DNA of 64,000 bases from assembly GCA_946406115.1 (NCBI GenBank), contig OX291547.1:7817001-7881000 (forward strand). Direction: 5' to 3'. Both the position numbers and the translations under genes were made by a program. The notes under the pieces are model-generated. The model did not search any database and had not been told where the DNA came from. It saw nothing but the letters and a program-made list of their open reading frames with translations. Each line of letters opens with the position of its first letter. Position 1 is the first letter of the stretch. Below, piece by piece: positions 12,190 to 22,700 of this stretch. The stretch is from Apoda limacodes. Taxonomy: Eukaryota > Arthropoda > Insecta > Lepidoptera > Limacodidae.

Positions 12190-13475
12190 GTCCATATTAC
12201 GTATTTATTATAATATATATGCATTTTGAGTAGGTTTGGAGTGAGGCGAGATTTAAAAAAATATTCCCAATTATCGTGTGCATGCAGGCAAAACCGCAAG
12301 TAAAAGCTAACAATATATATGTGCTAATTAAACCCTTTTATTTGTTACTCTAAACGGTATTATTATTATATAGCCTATAACCAGCAGACAATCAAGATGC
12401 TTTCAACGATACCTTATTGAAGAAACGACTGAAGCCCTAACATATAATCCTCAATGAAAAGGATTGCCAGTAGAAAGGTTAAGAATAATTTTGTAATTTT
12501 ATTATATTGTAAATGTGCTGGGAAAAAAATAATGCTACGTCACAGGCATTATAGTACAATTTTGCTACGTCACAGCCACACGTGTAGTGCAGTGCGGGTT
12601 TTGACGTGATCTTATCAAAATCTTCATTTCGGATGACAGTTGCAAATTAGAAAGGGAATATATCCCCGGAAATATTGATCGCAGAATAGTAGTTTCTATG
12701 CAGAAGTGATAGATCCCTTTAAGATCTTTATTTCGGATGACAGCTGTCAAACTAGAAAGTGCTTTAACTCCAAAAATATTAATTGTAGACTAGTAGCACC
12801 TTTACAGAAGTGATAAACCTCATTAAGATAGTAACAAAGTCTATATTACGTATTTATTATAATATATATGCATTTTGAGTAGGTTTGGAGTGAGGCGAGA
12901 TTTTAAAAAATATTCCCAATTATCGTGATCATGCAGGCAAAACCGCAAGTAAAAGCTTACAATATATATGTGCCCTTTCATTAGTTACTCAAAACGGCAT
13001 CATTATTATATAGCCTATAACCAGCAGACAATCAAGATGCTTTCAACGATACCTTATTGAAGAAACGACTGAAGCCCTTACATATAATCCTCAATGAAAA
13101 GGATTGCCAGTAGAAAGGTTAAGAATAATTTTGTAATTTTATTATATTGTAAATGTGCTAGGAAAAAAATAGTGCTACGTCACAGGTATTATAATACAAT
13201 TTTGCTACGTCACAGCCACACGTGTAGTGCAGTGCGGGTTTTGACGTGATCTTATCAAAATCTTCATTTCGGATGACAGTTGCAAATTAGAAAGGGAATA
13301 TATCCCCGGAAATATTGATCGCAGAATAGTAGTTTCTATGCAGAAGTGATAGATCCCTTTAAGATCTTTATTTCGGATGACAGCTGTCAAACTAGAAAGT
13401 TCTTTAACTCCATAAAATATTAATTGTAGACTAGTAGTACATTTACATAAGTGATAAACCTCATTAAGATCTTCA
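12190..13475. repeat. Tandem direct duplication of about 645 bp, with 105-bp sub-repeats
   Basis: Two near-identical blocks, about 12190-12833 and 12839-13475, both start with TATTACGTATTTATTATAAT and both contain GCTACGTCACAGCCACACG followed by an identical stretch of about 180 bp. Inside each block a monomer of about 105 bp recurs, marked by TTTCGGATGACAG and ATATTGATCG...AGACTAGTAG. More monomers continue to about 13600. The same monomers appear upstream of copy 2 (about 33050-33290) and copy 3 (about 49966-50206), which places the left edge of the repeated gene unit near here. Confidence 0.8.
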
Positions 13476-13697
13476 TTTAGGATGAGAGCTGTGTCAAACT
13501 CTAAAGGGCTATCTCCAAAAATATTGATCGTAGACTAGTATTTCTTTTACAGAAGTGATGGATCTCATCAAGAACTCCTTTCGGATGACAGCCGTCGTAA
13601 AAACAGATATTTTTGTATATAAAAACCGTCAATAAGTTAAATAAGCTCTGAAATTACTGAGCTAATTGAACACAAAAAATATTTTTTTCTCATAAAT

Positions 13698-14373
13698 ATA
13701 CCACTAAGTGGGCAAACTAGCTAACGGTCCGCCTGATAGTAAGCGGTCACCGTAACCTTTGGACGCTTGCAACACCAGGGGTACAACTCGCGCATTGCCG
13801 ACCCTTCAAAAATCTAATAACTTATTTCTTGAAGAATCCCATACTGTAGTCCTTAGAGAAAACCGGGAGGCAGGAGCTCATTCCACAACTCAATCGTTTG
13901 CGGTAGAAAGTTTTTCTGAAACAGCACTGTACGTGACCATTACGGTTCTAAAGTGTGAATATGAATTCCCTGCCGATGGCGAGCGGTACGATGGCAGAAA
14001 GCAGCCGTGCGCATCATTTCGAATGATTTCTCAAAACATATCCTATTGTACAAGCGGTAGAACACACACAGGGAGGCAAAGTATCACCTCAGACTTAAGG
14101 GATCAATACGGCAAGTGGGTCTGGGATCGTCGACAATCTCGCAGCCCGTCGTTTAACTGAGTCAAAAGGGCCCAACTGGTATCCGCGTGCTACCGCCCAG
14201 AGATAGCAGCAGTACTCCATATAGGGCGAAACTTGCGACTTGTAAAGCAGCAACTTTGCCCCGACATGAAGTACTGCTTCGCTGTGTTTTTTGGACGCCA
14301 GCTTCACCTTGTCTTGCAAATGATCTCGGAACTGAACATCGCTGGAGATGTCAACATAAAGAATCCCCTGCAC
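13698..14373 (-). mobile_element. 5'-truncated, frameshifted LINE insertion
   Basis: On the minus strand, 14373-14095 encodes a frame with VDISSDVQFRDHLQDKVKLA, LYKSQVSPYMEYC, LWAVARGYQLGPFDSVKRRA. It matches the C-terminal post-reverse-transcriptase region of the element at 31323-31931. It then runs through the typical 3' end to ACCACTAAGTGG at 13700-13711. Frames are broken. It lies upstream of copy 1 at a place where units 2 and 3 have no LINE. Confidence 0.8.
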
Positions 14374-14759
14374 GACACCTTTTGACTTTTATAAAAAAAC
14401 CGTACGATCGCGTCAACCTACAAGAAAAAAAAAACTATTTTCCATTTTTATACATTATTACAAACTTAAAGTACCTACATACTTAATTAAATTACATCAA
14501 AAAAGCCATTTAATTTGCATAAAAAAACTCAATGCAGTGATTTTTTACAAGAGTGTGTGGTGGTCGGTGAGGCAACCTGCAACAATTTGAGTTTTTAAGG
14601 AATCTAATAATTTCACCCCTCTTGCACTCCATATCTCACTGACTCCTCAAACAGTCCTGTTCACGTTCGAATTTAAAAATTCTATTGGCTTTACTTACTC
14701 GTGTGCCAAAAATCCTAAAGATTGGAGCATCGTTACTCAAGTTATCGTCAAACAAACAT
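14374..14759. other. Unit-1 spacer, diverged counterpart of 33420-33930
   Basis: Non-coding. Blocks such as TCTATTGGC...ACTCGTG and ATCGT(T/C)ACTCAAGTTAT(C/T)GT align this stretch with the sequence upstream of copy 2. It is therefore part of the ancestral duplicated unit, much more diverged than units 2 and 3 are from each other. Confidence 0.65.
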
Positions 14760-15205
14760 ACAAAGTTATAAAGATACAAACGTTTTAGCCAAAGGACAAA
14801 AAGTATTCAACATCTCGACACTTAGGCCTCACTTCGCTCGCCTGGTTAGTAAATGACAGTCAAAGTCTAAAATCAAATGCTTAAGCCAAAGAATAAAAAT
14901 GATTAATCTCGCCACTCAGACTTTGCATCGCTCGCCTTATCACTAAATGTTAATGAAAGTCATAGTACATTTTTACAAAGTTACAAAGATACACCGCTTT
15001 AGACAAAGAACAAAAAGGATTCAGCATATCGCCACTTAGACCTCGCTTCGCTAGCCTGGTCACTAAATGTTAATCAAAGTCAAATTTTACAATTCCTATT
15101 ACTAAAATACAAACGCTTTAGCCAAAGAACAATAAGGATTCAGTATATCGCCACTTAGACTACGCTTTGTTCGCCTGGTCACTAAATTAATCATAGTCAA
15201 AGTAA
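14760..15205. repeat. Tandem repeat, about 3.7 copies of about 119 bp
   Basis: A monomer containing AAGATACAAACG, TTTAGCCAAAGAACAA, TATCGCCACTTAGAC, TCGCTTCGCT and CCTGGTCACTAAATG recurs at about 14765, 14880, 15000 and 15119 with moderate divergence. Units 2 and 3 keep only the first part of one monomer (about 33915-33975 and 50832-50892), after which a mariner relic follows. Confidence 0.75.
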
Positions 15206-16417
15206 TTTTTTTTATTCAAATCAGGTTCTTTTGAATTGTCAAAGTTATTAAATACTTTTTTTGTTACACAAAAACAATCGATAGGAGCTATTAAAAATTA
15301 CATTAAAAGCAGTAATATACCCGCTTTCCCATGATTCTGCTAAACATCTTTCTTTTTTATACGAAAAAATCCCAATTCTAATCAAAGATACTGATTGGAC
15401 AGCAAAATAGTTTCCTCAAAATAATCTTATTTTAGCAATTTGAAATACACATATATCCTGGAATAGGACTTAGGCTACTTTTTATCCCGAAAATATCAAA
15501 AGCTACCGCGGGAATAACTATAACCGAGCTTAAACGAACAATACAGTTAACTTTATTAGTATATAATTAAAAAGTTAAACCGAATCAAGGGGGGCGGAGC
15601 CGCGTTAACAAAATCTATTGATGTATAAAGTTTTAAAGAAAAATACTAAAAATTAAAAAGGTTTAAACAAAAAAAAATGTTTATTAGCTTATTCCAACGA
15701 CTTCGTCCGCGTTGCTTAGAAAGCTTTGAATTGTGTATGGTGTAACCTAAAAAAAGTATCTAAAGTATTATTATTATTATTATAACACAAATTTTAATTC
15801 TATATTTTGATTTTATAATTTTTAAAAAACCTACCTATTTTTTTAACCCTAATGCCAAAAACCTTGACATTTATTGAAGCTAAATACTTTAAAAATTAAT
15901 GATTTCTATGCAACCTTCCAACCCTTATTTTACTTCCTTAGGGGATGAATTTTGCAAAATTTCTTGGCGCTCGCCTACGTTATAACGTAAAATTTTTGTG
16001 CATTTCAAGTTTCGAGATCAGTCAGTCAGTTTATTCTTTTATATAATATATCTATAGATAAAGAACAAAAGAAATTATAACAAGTGTATAATTTAGTACT
16101 TTTGAGTGTCTAAGGTAAGTAACATACATAAGAGGTACGTACATAAGAATAGAGTTCGGAAAAAAGAATTCCTTCTGCGGTTTAGCATACATTCAGCAGC
16201 AAACAAACAACAATTGTGTATAATAATATGAATTTTCTTGGTTATCTCACAAAGCGTCTGGTCACAAACTAAGCCGGATTTGTACTCTTTTTACCAGACA
16301 ATGGATACAAATACTAACTCGTTTTAAAATTACTTTTTTTTTAATACATACTTAGGTACATGTTATACATAGAAAACATGCATTGCATATACAAATATTT
16401 ATCACACAGCTTTTTTT
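15206..16417. other. Spacer with Helitron-like debris
   Basis: No gene. At about 15455-15605 the text GGCTACTTTTTATCCCG...GGAATAACTATAACC...GGGGCGGAGCCGCG resembles the 3' part of non-autonomous Helitron-like elements common in Lepidoptera. The same family appears in the promoter-proximal regions of all three genes. The rest is AT-rich. Confidence 0.4.
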
Positions 16418-16645
16418 GTACTACTGAGGTGGCAAGCAAGATAACGGCCCGCCTGGTGGTAAGGGCGCGTTGCCGGCCCGTCAAAAAGCAAATAAATTCT
16501 TTGAAGAACGCTTTAGTCTTTTGCAGGAAGTTAATTCCACAACCTTAGTGTTCGCGGGGGGATTTCCCTTTGAAACCGCATTGTACGTGACAATTTAGGT
16601 TCTAAGGTGTCAGTGAGAATGAATTTCCTGCCGATAGCGAGCGGT
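16418..16645 (-). mobile_element. LINE 3' fragment, diverged
   Basis: Inverse complement of the LINE 3' end seen at 31293-32063, from CTACTGAGGTGGCAAGCAAG through GCCGGCCCGTCAAAAAGC to CGATAGCGAGCGGTGCGATG. It contains deletions and many substitutions. It directly abuts a SINE-like block. Confidence 0.65.
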
Positions 16646-16735
16646 GCGATGCGAAACAGATGTTTGGCCTGTGCAGGGATCGAACTAACATTTCTGATAC
16701 TACCAGCTGTTTTACTTCTAACTAAGCCAGTAAAA
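16646..16735 (-). repeat. Degenerate tRNA-derived SINE
   Basis: GTTTGGCCTGTGCAGGGATC, GAACTAACATTTCTG and CTAACTAAGCCAGTAAAA line up with the better-preserved minus-strand SINE upstream of copies 2 and 3 (about 35045-35145 and 51961-52060), which has A-box and B-box motifs. Here the B-box is damaged. Confidence 0.55.
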
Positions 16736-17554
16736 AAATATTTGCACTCAAATATTTTTAGCTTATTATTAGCTTTTATTTTACTTTATTTAGTTGCAAT
16801 ATTAATTTTTGTATGATATTATTTAATATTCTCAGTTATAATTATATTCAACAAAGCCCATCGACGGTCTAACACAATAGCAGCGTTTCGTTGACGGCTT
16901 CGAGAGCTATGACATCGCATAGGCATTGAAATCGTTCTGTGCACAAAAATGTAAACAAACAAGTTGGCCGTTCACTATTTTGACAGCGCATATGGCCCGA
17001 GCAAGTGCAGGCAATGCGTTGAATGCCGACCAGAAATGACGCTATTTTGAGCACAGAGCGGTTTTTTTTTTTAATTCAAGGTGGCTGATCTAATATGGCG
17101 TCCATTTTTTGTCAATTTTTTTTTATTTCGACGAAACTAAGTTCTGTTAGATTTTCGAGGGTGCTGATTTCTAATATTTTATTAGTTTTCTGAAATTCAA
17201 AGTGACGCTTTCGATATGGCAACCATTTTTTTTACAAAAAGTATTCGATATTAAAACAAGTTAAGAGGAGATACTTATGCAGTAGTTGCTTCTGGACAAT
17301 TTATTTATAGGTATACCTAAATGGCTTTTTAAACGGTACAGAAGGGAACGAAAACCTAACTCTGAGTCAAGACAACTAACTGGCTAAGGATAGGGTATCT
17401 GCTTTTTGCTAGACCAAGGTCATCCACAAATTGTATATATTGTAATATGTGGATTACCATATAATACATATGTATGTATATACCATATATGTCATACTAT
17501 AATAAGAAGTCTTAGTTTATAAGAAATAAAAACTTTTAAGTGTTTTATATTTTT
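16736..17554. other. Unit-1 upstream spacer
   Basis: No gene. Two anchor blocks, CATCGACGGTCTAACAC (about 16859) and AATTCAAGGTGGCTGATCTA (about 17073), align with 35273 and 35687 in unit 2. The sequence between them differs completely: an unclassified patch of about 200 bp here against a MITE there. GAGCAAGTGCAGGC at about 16998 shows that this patch is less AT-rich than its surroundings. Confidence 0.5.
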
Positions 17555-18428
17555 CAACTCCATAGATTTAAAACAGAAAAGGGCGATAGATCAGATCCAT
17601 CGAATTACAGGCCTATCGCTATTATCTCTCTCCTCTCCAAGGTGATGGGGCGTGTGATCAACACACAGCTTCTAAGATACCTAGTAGAACACGACCTGGT
17701 CAGTGATCGTCAATATGGCTTTCGCCACGGTCGCTCGCACGGACCTTCTAGTTTATCTCACACACCGATGGGCACTAGCCATTAAGAGTCAGGGGGAGGC
17801 ATTCGCATGTAGCCAGGACATAGCGAAGGCGTTCGATTGGGTATTGGGGTAGCGAGGCAGTACTTCACGTCGAGGCAGAGGTTGCTGCTTTGCAAGTCGC
17901 AAGTTCGGCCCCATATGGAGTACTGCTGCCATCTCTGGGCGGGTGCACCCGGATACCAGCTTGAACCTTTTGACTCGGTTCAACGACGGGCTGTGCGACT
18001 TGGCGTATCGAACCCTTAAGTCTGAGGAGAGACTTTGTCTCCCTGTGTGTGTTCTACCGCTTGTGCAATGGGATGTGTTCTGAGGAATTTATCGAGATGA
18101 TGCGTACGGCTACTTTCTACCATCGCTCCGCTCGCCATCAGCAGGAATTCATTCTCATACTTTAGAACCGAAATGGGCGCGTACAGTGCGGTTTCAGAGA
18201 AACTTCCTCCCGCGAACGCTTTGCTTCTTGAATGAGCTCCCTGCCAAGGTTTTCTCAGGACCACCGTATGGGGTTCTTCAAGAAAGATTATAATTGGATT
18301 TTTGAAGGGTCGGCAACGCGCGAGTGATACTCTAGGTGTTGCAAGCGTCCATAAGCCACGGTGACCGCTTACCATCAGGCAGACAGTGTGCTTGTTTGCC
18401 ACCTTAGTGGTATTAAAAAAATAAAAAA
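17555..18428 (+). mobile_element. LINE (Jockey-like) with large internal deletion
   Basis: Translation gives KGDRSDPSNYRPIAIISLLS, the conserved start of a non-LTR reverse transcriptase. In a shifted frame it then gives DIAKAFDW, which contains the first catalytic-Asp motif. It jumps directly to RLLLCKSQVRPHMEYCCHLW and GYQLEPFDSVQRRAVR from the C-terminal region. The reverse-transcriptase core between them, including the expected second catalytic Asp pair, is missing. The 3' end is typical of the family (GCTTGTTTGCCACCTTAGTG) with an A-rich tail. It is inserted about 1.3 kb upstream of the copy 1 start, and the corresponding site in units 2 and 3 (near 36015 and 52931) is empty. Confidence 0.85.
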
Positions 18429-19495
18429 GTTAAATATAAACTAAAACAAGAATTACAATTCTAATCATAATGCTAGTTAATATATATATGTGAAAGTCGG
18501 TTTGTTTCATTGTTCGTTTTTGCTTAACTTCGCTAATTTTTAGTCAATTCAGCTGAGTTTTGGTACAGATATTTGATGAGACGCACACAGGAACACGCAT
18601 TAACTATTGATCTAGCCTTAACAGTCTACTTGACTTATTTTTTTTAATCTAAGGGGAAAGCATTTAATCTCATAAATAACGATTCATTTCGAATTAAAAT
18701 TATTCTTCTTGCAGAATAATTTCAACGATATTTTGTTTTTAAAATGTGTTTTATATTGGAACTGAATTATTTATTATTATTTTAATTATCTCATCTTTAT
18801 TTATAAGACTATAATGCAGTAAATACATTTTAAATTAACTTAACATTTCTAATTAAGTATCATATTTCCATATCTTAACTAAATTTTTTTGTAAAATTTA
18901 GCTGCTAATATGTCCTTCTGTCATAACGCAGTAGTAAAAATTAGATAATGCGGTATATAAATGTAACAAAAACTTAAAAAAAAGTTTATTTTCTGTAAGT
19001 TTATTATGAGAAAATATTGTTATATCGTCGATAATTAAAAAATATTACAAAGTTAGTAGTTTAATAGTATATTTTATTTATTATAATAAATGTGTATAAT
19101 TTAAAAATCAAAATACAGTAAATAAATAACAAGAATAAAAATATTGAGGATGATTTAATACAATTTTTTCTTTATAAATTAATACCTAAAGGTGTCACTG
19201 TTTCTTAATGTTGTTTTAATGTTTTATTTAACTAGTTATAAACTTTAAATCAATCAAATACTTTTGATCAAATATTTAAGGAAATCTTCCTGTGTAGGAT
19301 GGAGCAGGGCATACTATACTTTTTATACCGGAAAATCCCAATGTTCCCGTAGGAATAACTGTAACCTAATTCCACGAGGATAAACTATACAGTACGATAC
19401 AGAATCTGATGTAGTCGTCTTATCATAAAATTAAAAATTTGCTGTACAGATAACAGAATTTAGCGCGGGCGAAGCCGCGGTTACCCGCCAGTATA
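18429..19495. repeat. Helitron-like repeat debris upstream of copy 1
   Basis: The ends match the compact block upstream of copies 2 and 3. The left part is GTGAAAGTCGGTTTGTTTCA...AACTTCGCTAATTTTTAG...TTGGTACAGATATTTGA (about 18490-18580). The right part is GTTCCCGTAGGAATAACTGT...CCACGAGGATAAACTAT...GCGGGCGAAGCCGCGG (about 19345-19485). An extra AT-rich stretch of about 700 bp separates them only in unit 1. No gene. Helitron affinity is inferred from resemblance to lepidopteran non-autonomous Helitrons remembered by their terminal text. Confidence 0.45.
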
Positions 19496-19704
19496 GAAAA
19501 AAATAAGCGAGTAGAAATCTAGTAGCGACAAAAAAATTAGAGTTTCAAAACAATCTAGCATAGTTACAAATAAAAATTGGATCTGCATTAAAAACATGAA
19601 CAACATTCGATATTCTAAAGTGGAAATGTACCTGTATACCTATTAGGCACCCGTATATTTTTAGGTAGGGGTACGTCATCAGAGTCCGACTCAAAGTGGT
19701 CCCA

Positions 19705-19737
19705 ATATAAGCGTCCACATCTGTGCACAGCATCACT
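19705..19737 (+). promoter_or_regulatory. TATA box and initiator of copy 1
   Basis: AATATAAG at 19704-19711 lies 30 bp before the A of GCATCACT (A at 19735), an arthropod-type initiator. This is the textbook TATA-to-start spacing. It predicts a 5' leader of 43 nt and makes 19778 the first ATG of the transcript. The same layout occurs at 36571/36601 and 53487/53517. Confidence 0.7.
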
Positions 19738-19777
19738 CGTGGTCTTGCGGGTGAAGGATACTAACGCTGACAGTAAT

Positions 19778-22700
19778 ATGCGACCGGTTCTTGGTTTGTT
19801 CTTGGTGCTGACGGTGGCGGTGGCGACCGCAATGGGAGCTGCCCGGTGCTTCTCCCGGAAAAACTACCCCACGCCACCCAGGGATGAAAGCATCGTTGAT
19901 ACCTACTTCGGTGTACAGGTAAGCATATATCCTTCGCATCTTAATACTAATTAAAACTTGTATGCTATCCTATCTTATTAAATACCATGTCCAAAATTGA
20001 TTTTTTGTTATTAAACTAAACGAAAAAAATCACTTGCGAGGAATAAAGTATTGTATCGCAAAGTGTTAAACAAAATTAAAGTAAAATCATAAATCTGTTA
20101 CAATTCTACTGAGGTACGTTGATCATTAAACACGATGCAGCGAGGTCCTGAGATCACAAGCGTGTTATACAAAATCATTCAACACCGCAAGGTAATAAAT
20201 AAATAATCACAAAACTTAGATTATGTTTACACAAACATTTTTAGAAAATGGGGCACGGATTTCTATTTTTCGGATTTCAGTTGAAAACCTGCTGATCCGG
20301 CGAACGTTATTTCTCTTTTTAAAACAACTGGCGCGCCACCTATTGTGAAAGGGTTGTACTAATTTAGAAACCTTCCCCGTCGTGTGCACAACCATTTACC
20401 AAAATTTCATTACAATCGGTTTACCCTAAGTACGCGAGTCCGACTCGCACCTGACCAGTTTTCATCTTTTTCAGTAAACTTTTTCTCCGGCTTGTATACA
20501 TCAACTTATATATTAATCGTGGTCTAATAAACTTTGTTCTGAAATTTAATATTTAAATTTATAATTTATAGCTTTTTAAATAGAATAAAGGGTAATACTG
20601 TAATTATCAAAAAAGCATTGCAAGTAACCTTTTAAAAACTTTTCCTCTTACTCTTTTTTTTTAAGCAACCGAATATCTAATTTGAAAAAATATAATTAAA
20701 AATTGAATTTGATGTTTTATTCATATAAACCTACAGGAAGATTTTTCTTAATGATAGTGATAACTGTGGCGCATTTTTGAATAAGTAAGTGGACAAACAG
20801 TAATACACAAAAAGCAAATTAGTTTTAAAATCTTATATTTACTTTTTATCCCGATAGGCAGTCGTAGTTTATTTCTAAAGTAGTATACACTAAAAAGATT
20901 AAACTTGGCTAAGATTTACAACTTGAAATAAAAAATATAATAAAAAAAATTAACAGGTTTAAGGATATTGTTAATTATTTATTATTAATTATAAAGGTAA
21001 ATTTACACGAATTAAAAATCTAGTGCGAGGTGAAATCCTGTAATGAGGGTTTCGTACTCGGTAGAAATTTTGAAAGTTATTTTTTTATAGTTTAGGTAAC
21101 TTAAACCATAAAATCTGTAAGTTAAAAATATTTTTTTTTATTTTTTTTAACAGATCAAGGATCCTTACCGATCACTAGAAGACATTGACGCACCCAACAC
21201 CAAGCGGTTCATGGAAGAAGAGAACAAAATAACCCGTAACTACCTGGACTCCAATCCTGTAAAGAGAGAAATCAAAGATCGTCTCACCGAGACCTTCAAC
21301 TACGCCAAATACACGACCCCTGAAAAGAAAGGCAACAAATACTTCTACTTCAAAAACACAGGGCTTCAGAATCAAGGGTAACTTCATCATAAATACTTTT
21401 CATGTCTCGATATCCACTATGGTGTGATAAACACACCATATTGCATTTTATAGCATATTTCATCATATATTCTATGGGACTAAATATCATTTTTAAAATC
21501 GATGACGAATGCAAATGGAAAAGCCATTATTGCCTACTATAATATTACTGTTTAAATGTATTATTTGCGTGAATAGTTGTAAAAAGAAGATTTGTGTAGA
21601 TTGTAAGAATTTAATTTAACTTTATATTATAGTGCTCTGTACGTGCAAGAAAGCCTCGACAGACAAGCCCGTCTGGTCTTTGATCCCAACACCCTATCTA
21701 AAGATGGCAGCGTCTCCGTCGTGGACCACTCGATCTCTGAAGATGGCGCTACTTTGGCCTATGGTGTCTTAACCAAGGGCTCTGACTGGATGACCATCCG
21801 TTTTAGGGACATCCAAACAGGTAATGCTTTGAATAAAATGTCGATTCATTATTTACTTTAAAAAACTCATGTGTGCAGTACTCACTCAGAGAAACTAAAA
21901 TATATTGACAGAATCCTACAAAGTTCCTTACTATTCCATTCCACATTTAAAAATGGATTTCAAAATTGAATAAAAAATAATAATTATTTATTTTGAAATT
22001 TAAACTGCTTGAATTAAACACCTCCTCATCTTTTAAACCTAAAGTTCTGAAATTATGTACAAAGTACTTTGTCAGGTACTTTATTATTCCTACTGTTTCA
22101 AATTACACAGGTACATTCTTTTCCTTTATAGGCAAGGACTACCCAGATGTTTTGGAATACGTGAAATTCACCAAAATGGCATGGATGAAGGACAACAAAG
22201 GATTATTCTACAGTGTAAGAGCAATACCTTTAAATATTCTCATATCTTTATGTAACCGTATCGAGAATATATTATAGCATTACTTGGAATACTTTTTTTT
22301 AATTTGCGTTAACTTATTATGCAGAGGTACCCACAACCGAGCGGCAAGGTAGCAGCTACCGAAACGCTGAGCAACGAAAAGCTTTACTTCCATCGTCTGA
22401 ATACTCCTCAGAAGCAGGACGTATTGATTTTCGAATACCCTGAACAGCCTCTCATGAAAATGTAAGTCGTGGTTATATTGTTAATGAAAGTGACATGTTA
22501 CCAATTTTACCGCCAGCAATATAGGCTGTATTGTTGTAGCACAAATAGTATAAATAAAAAATAGTTGACAAAGTGTTCTACTACTGGTAGAGTATCGCAC
22601 AGTTTGCATATACAATAATAATCTTTTAGCACTGGTAAAAAGTTCCTAAATTACGTCAGTGAAAATAATTTCGTTCCGAGAAGATTCCCAATGATTTACA

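Noticed and set aside
13759..14160. A 133-codon plus-strand frame
   Set aside because: It is antisense to a LINE fragment. The minus strand carries the recognisable retrotransposon residues.
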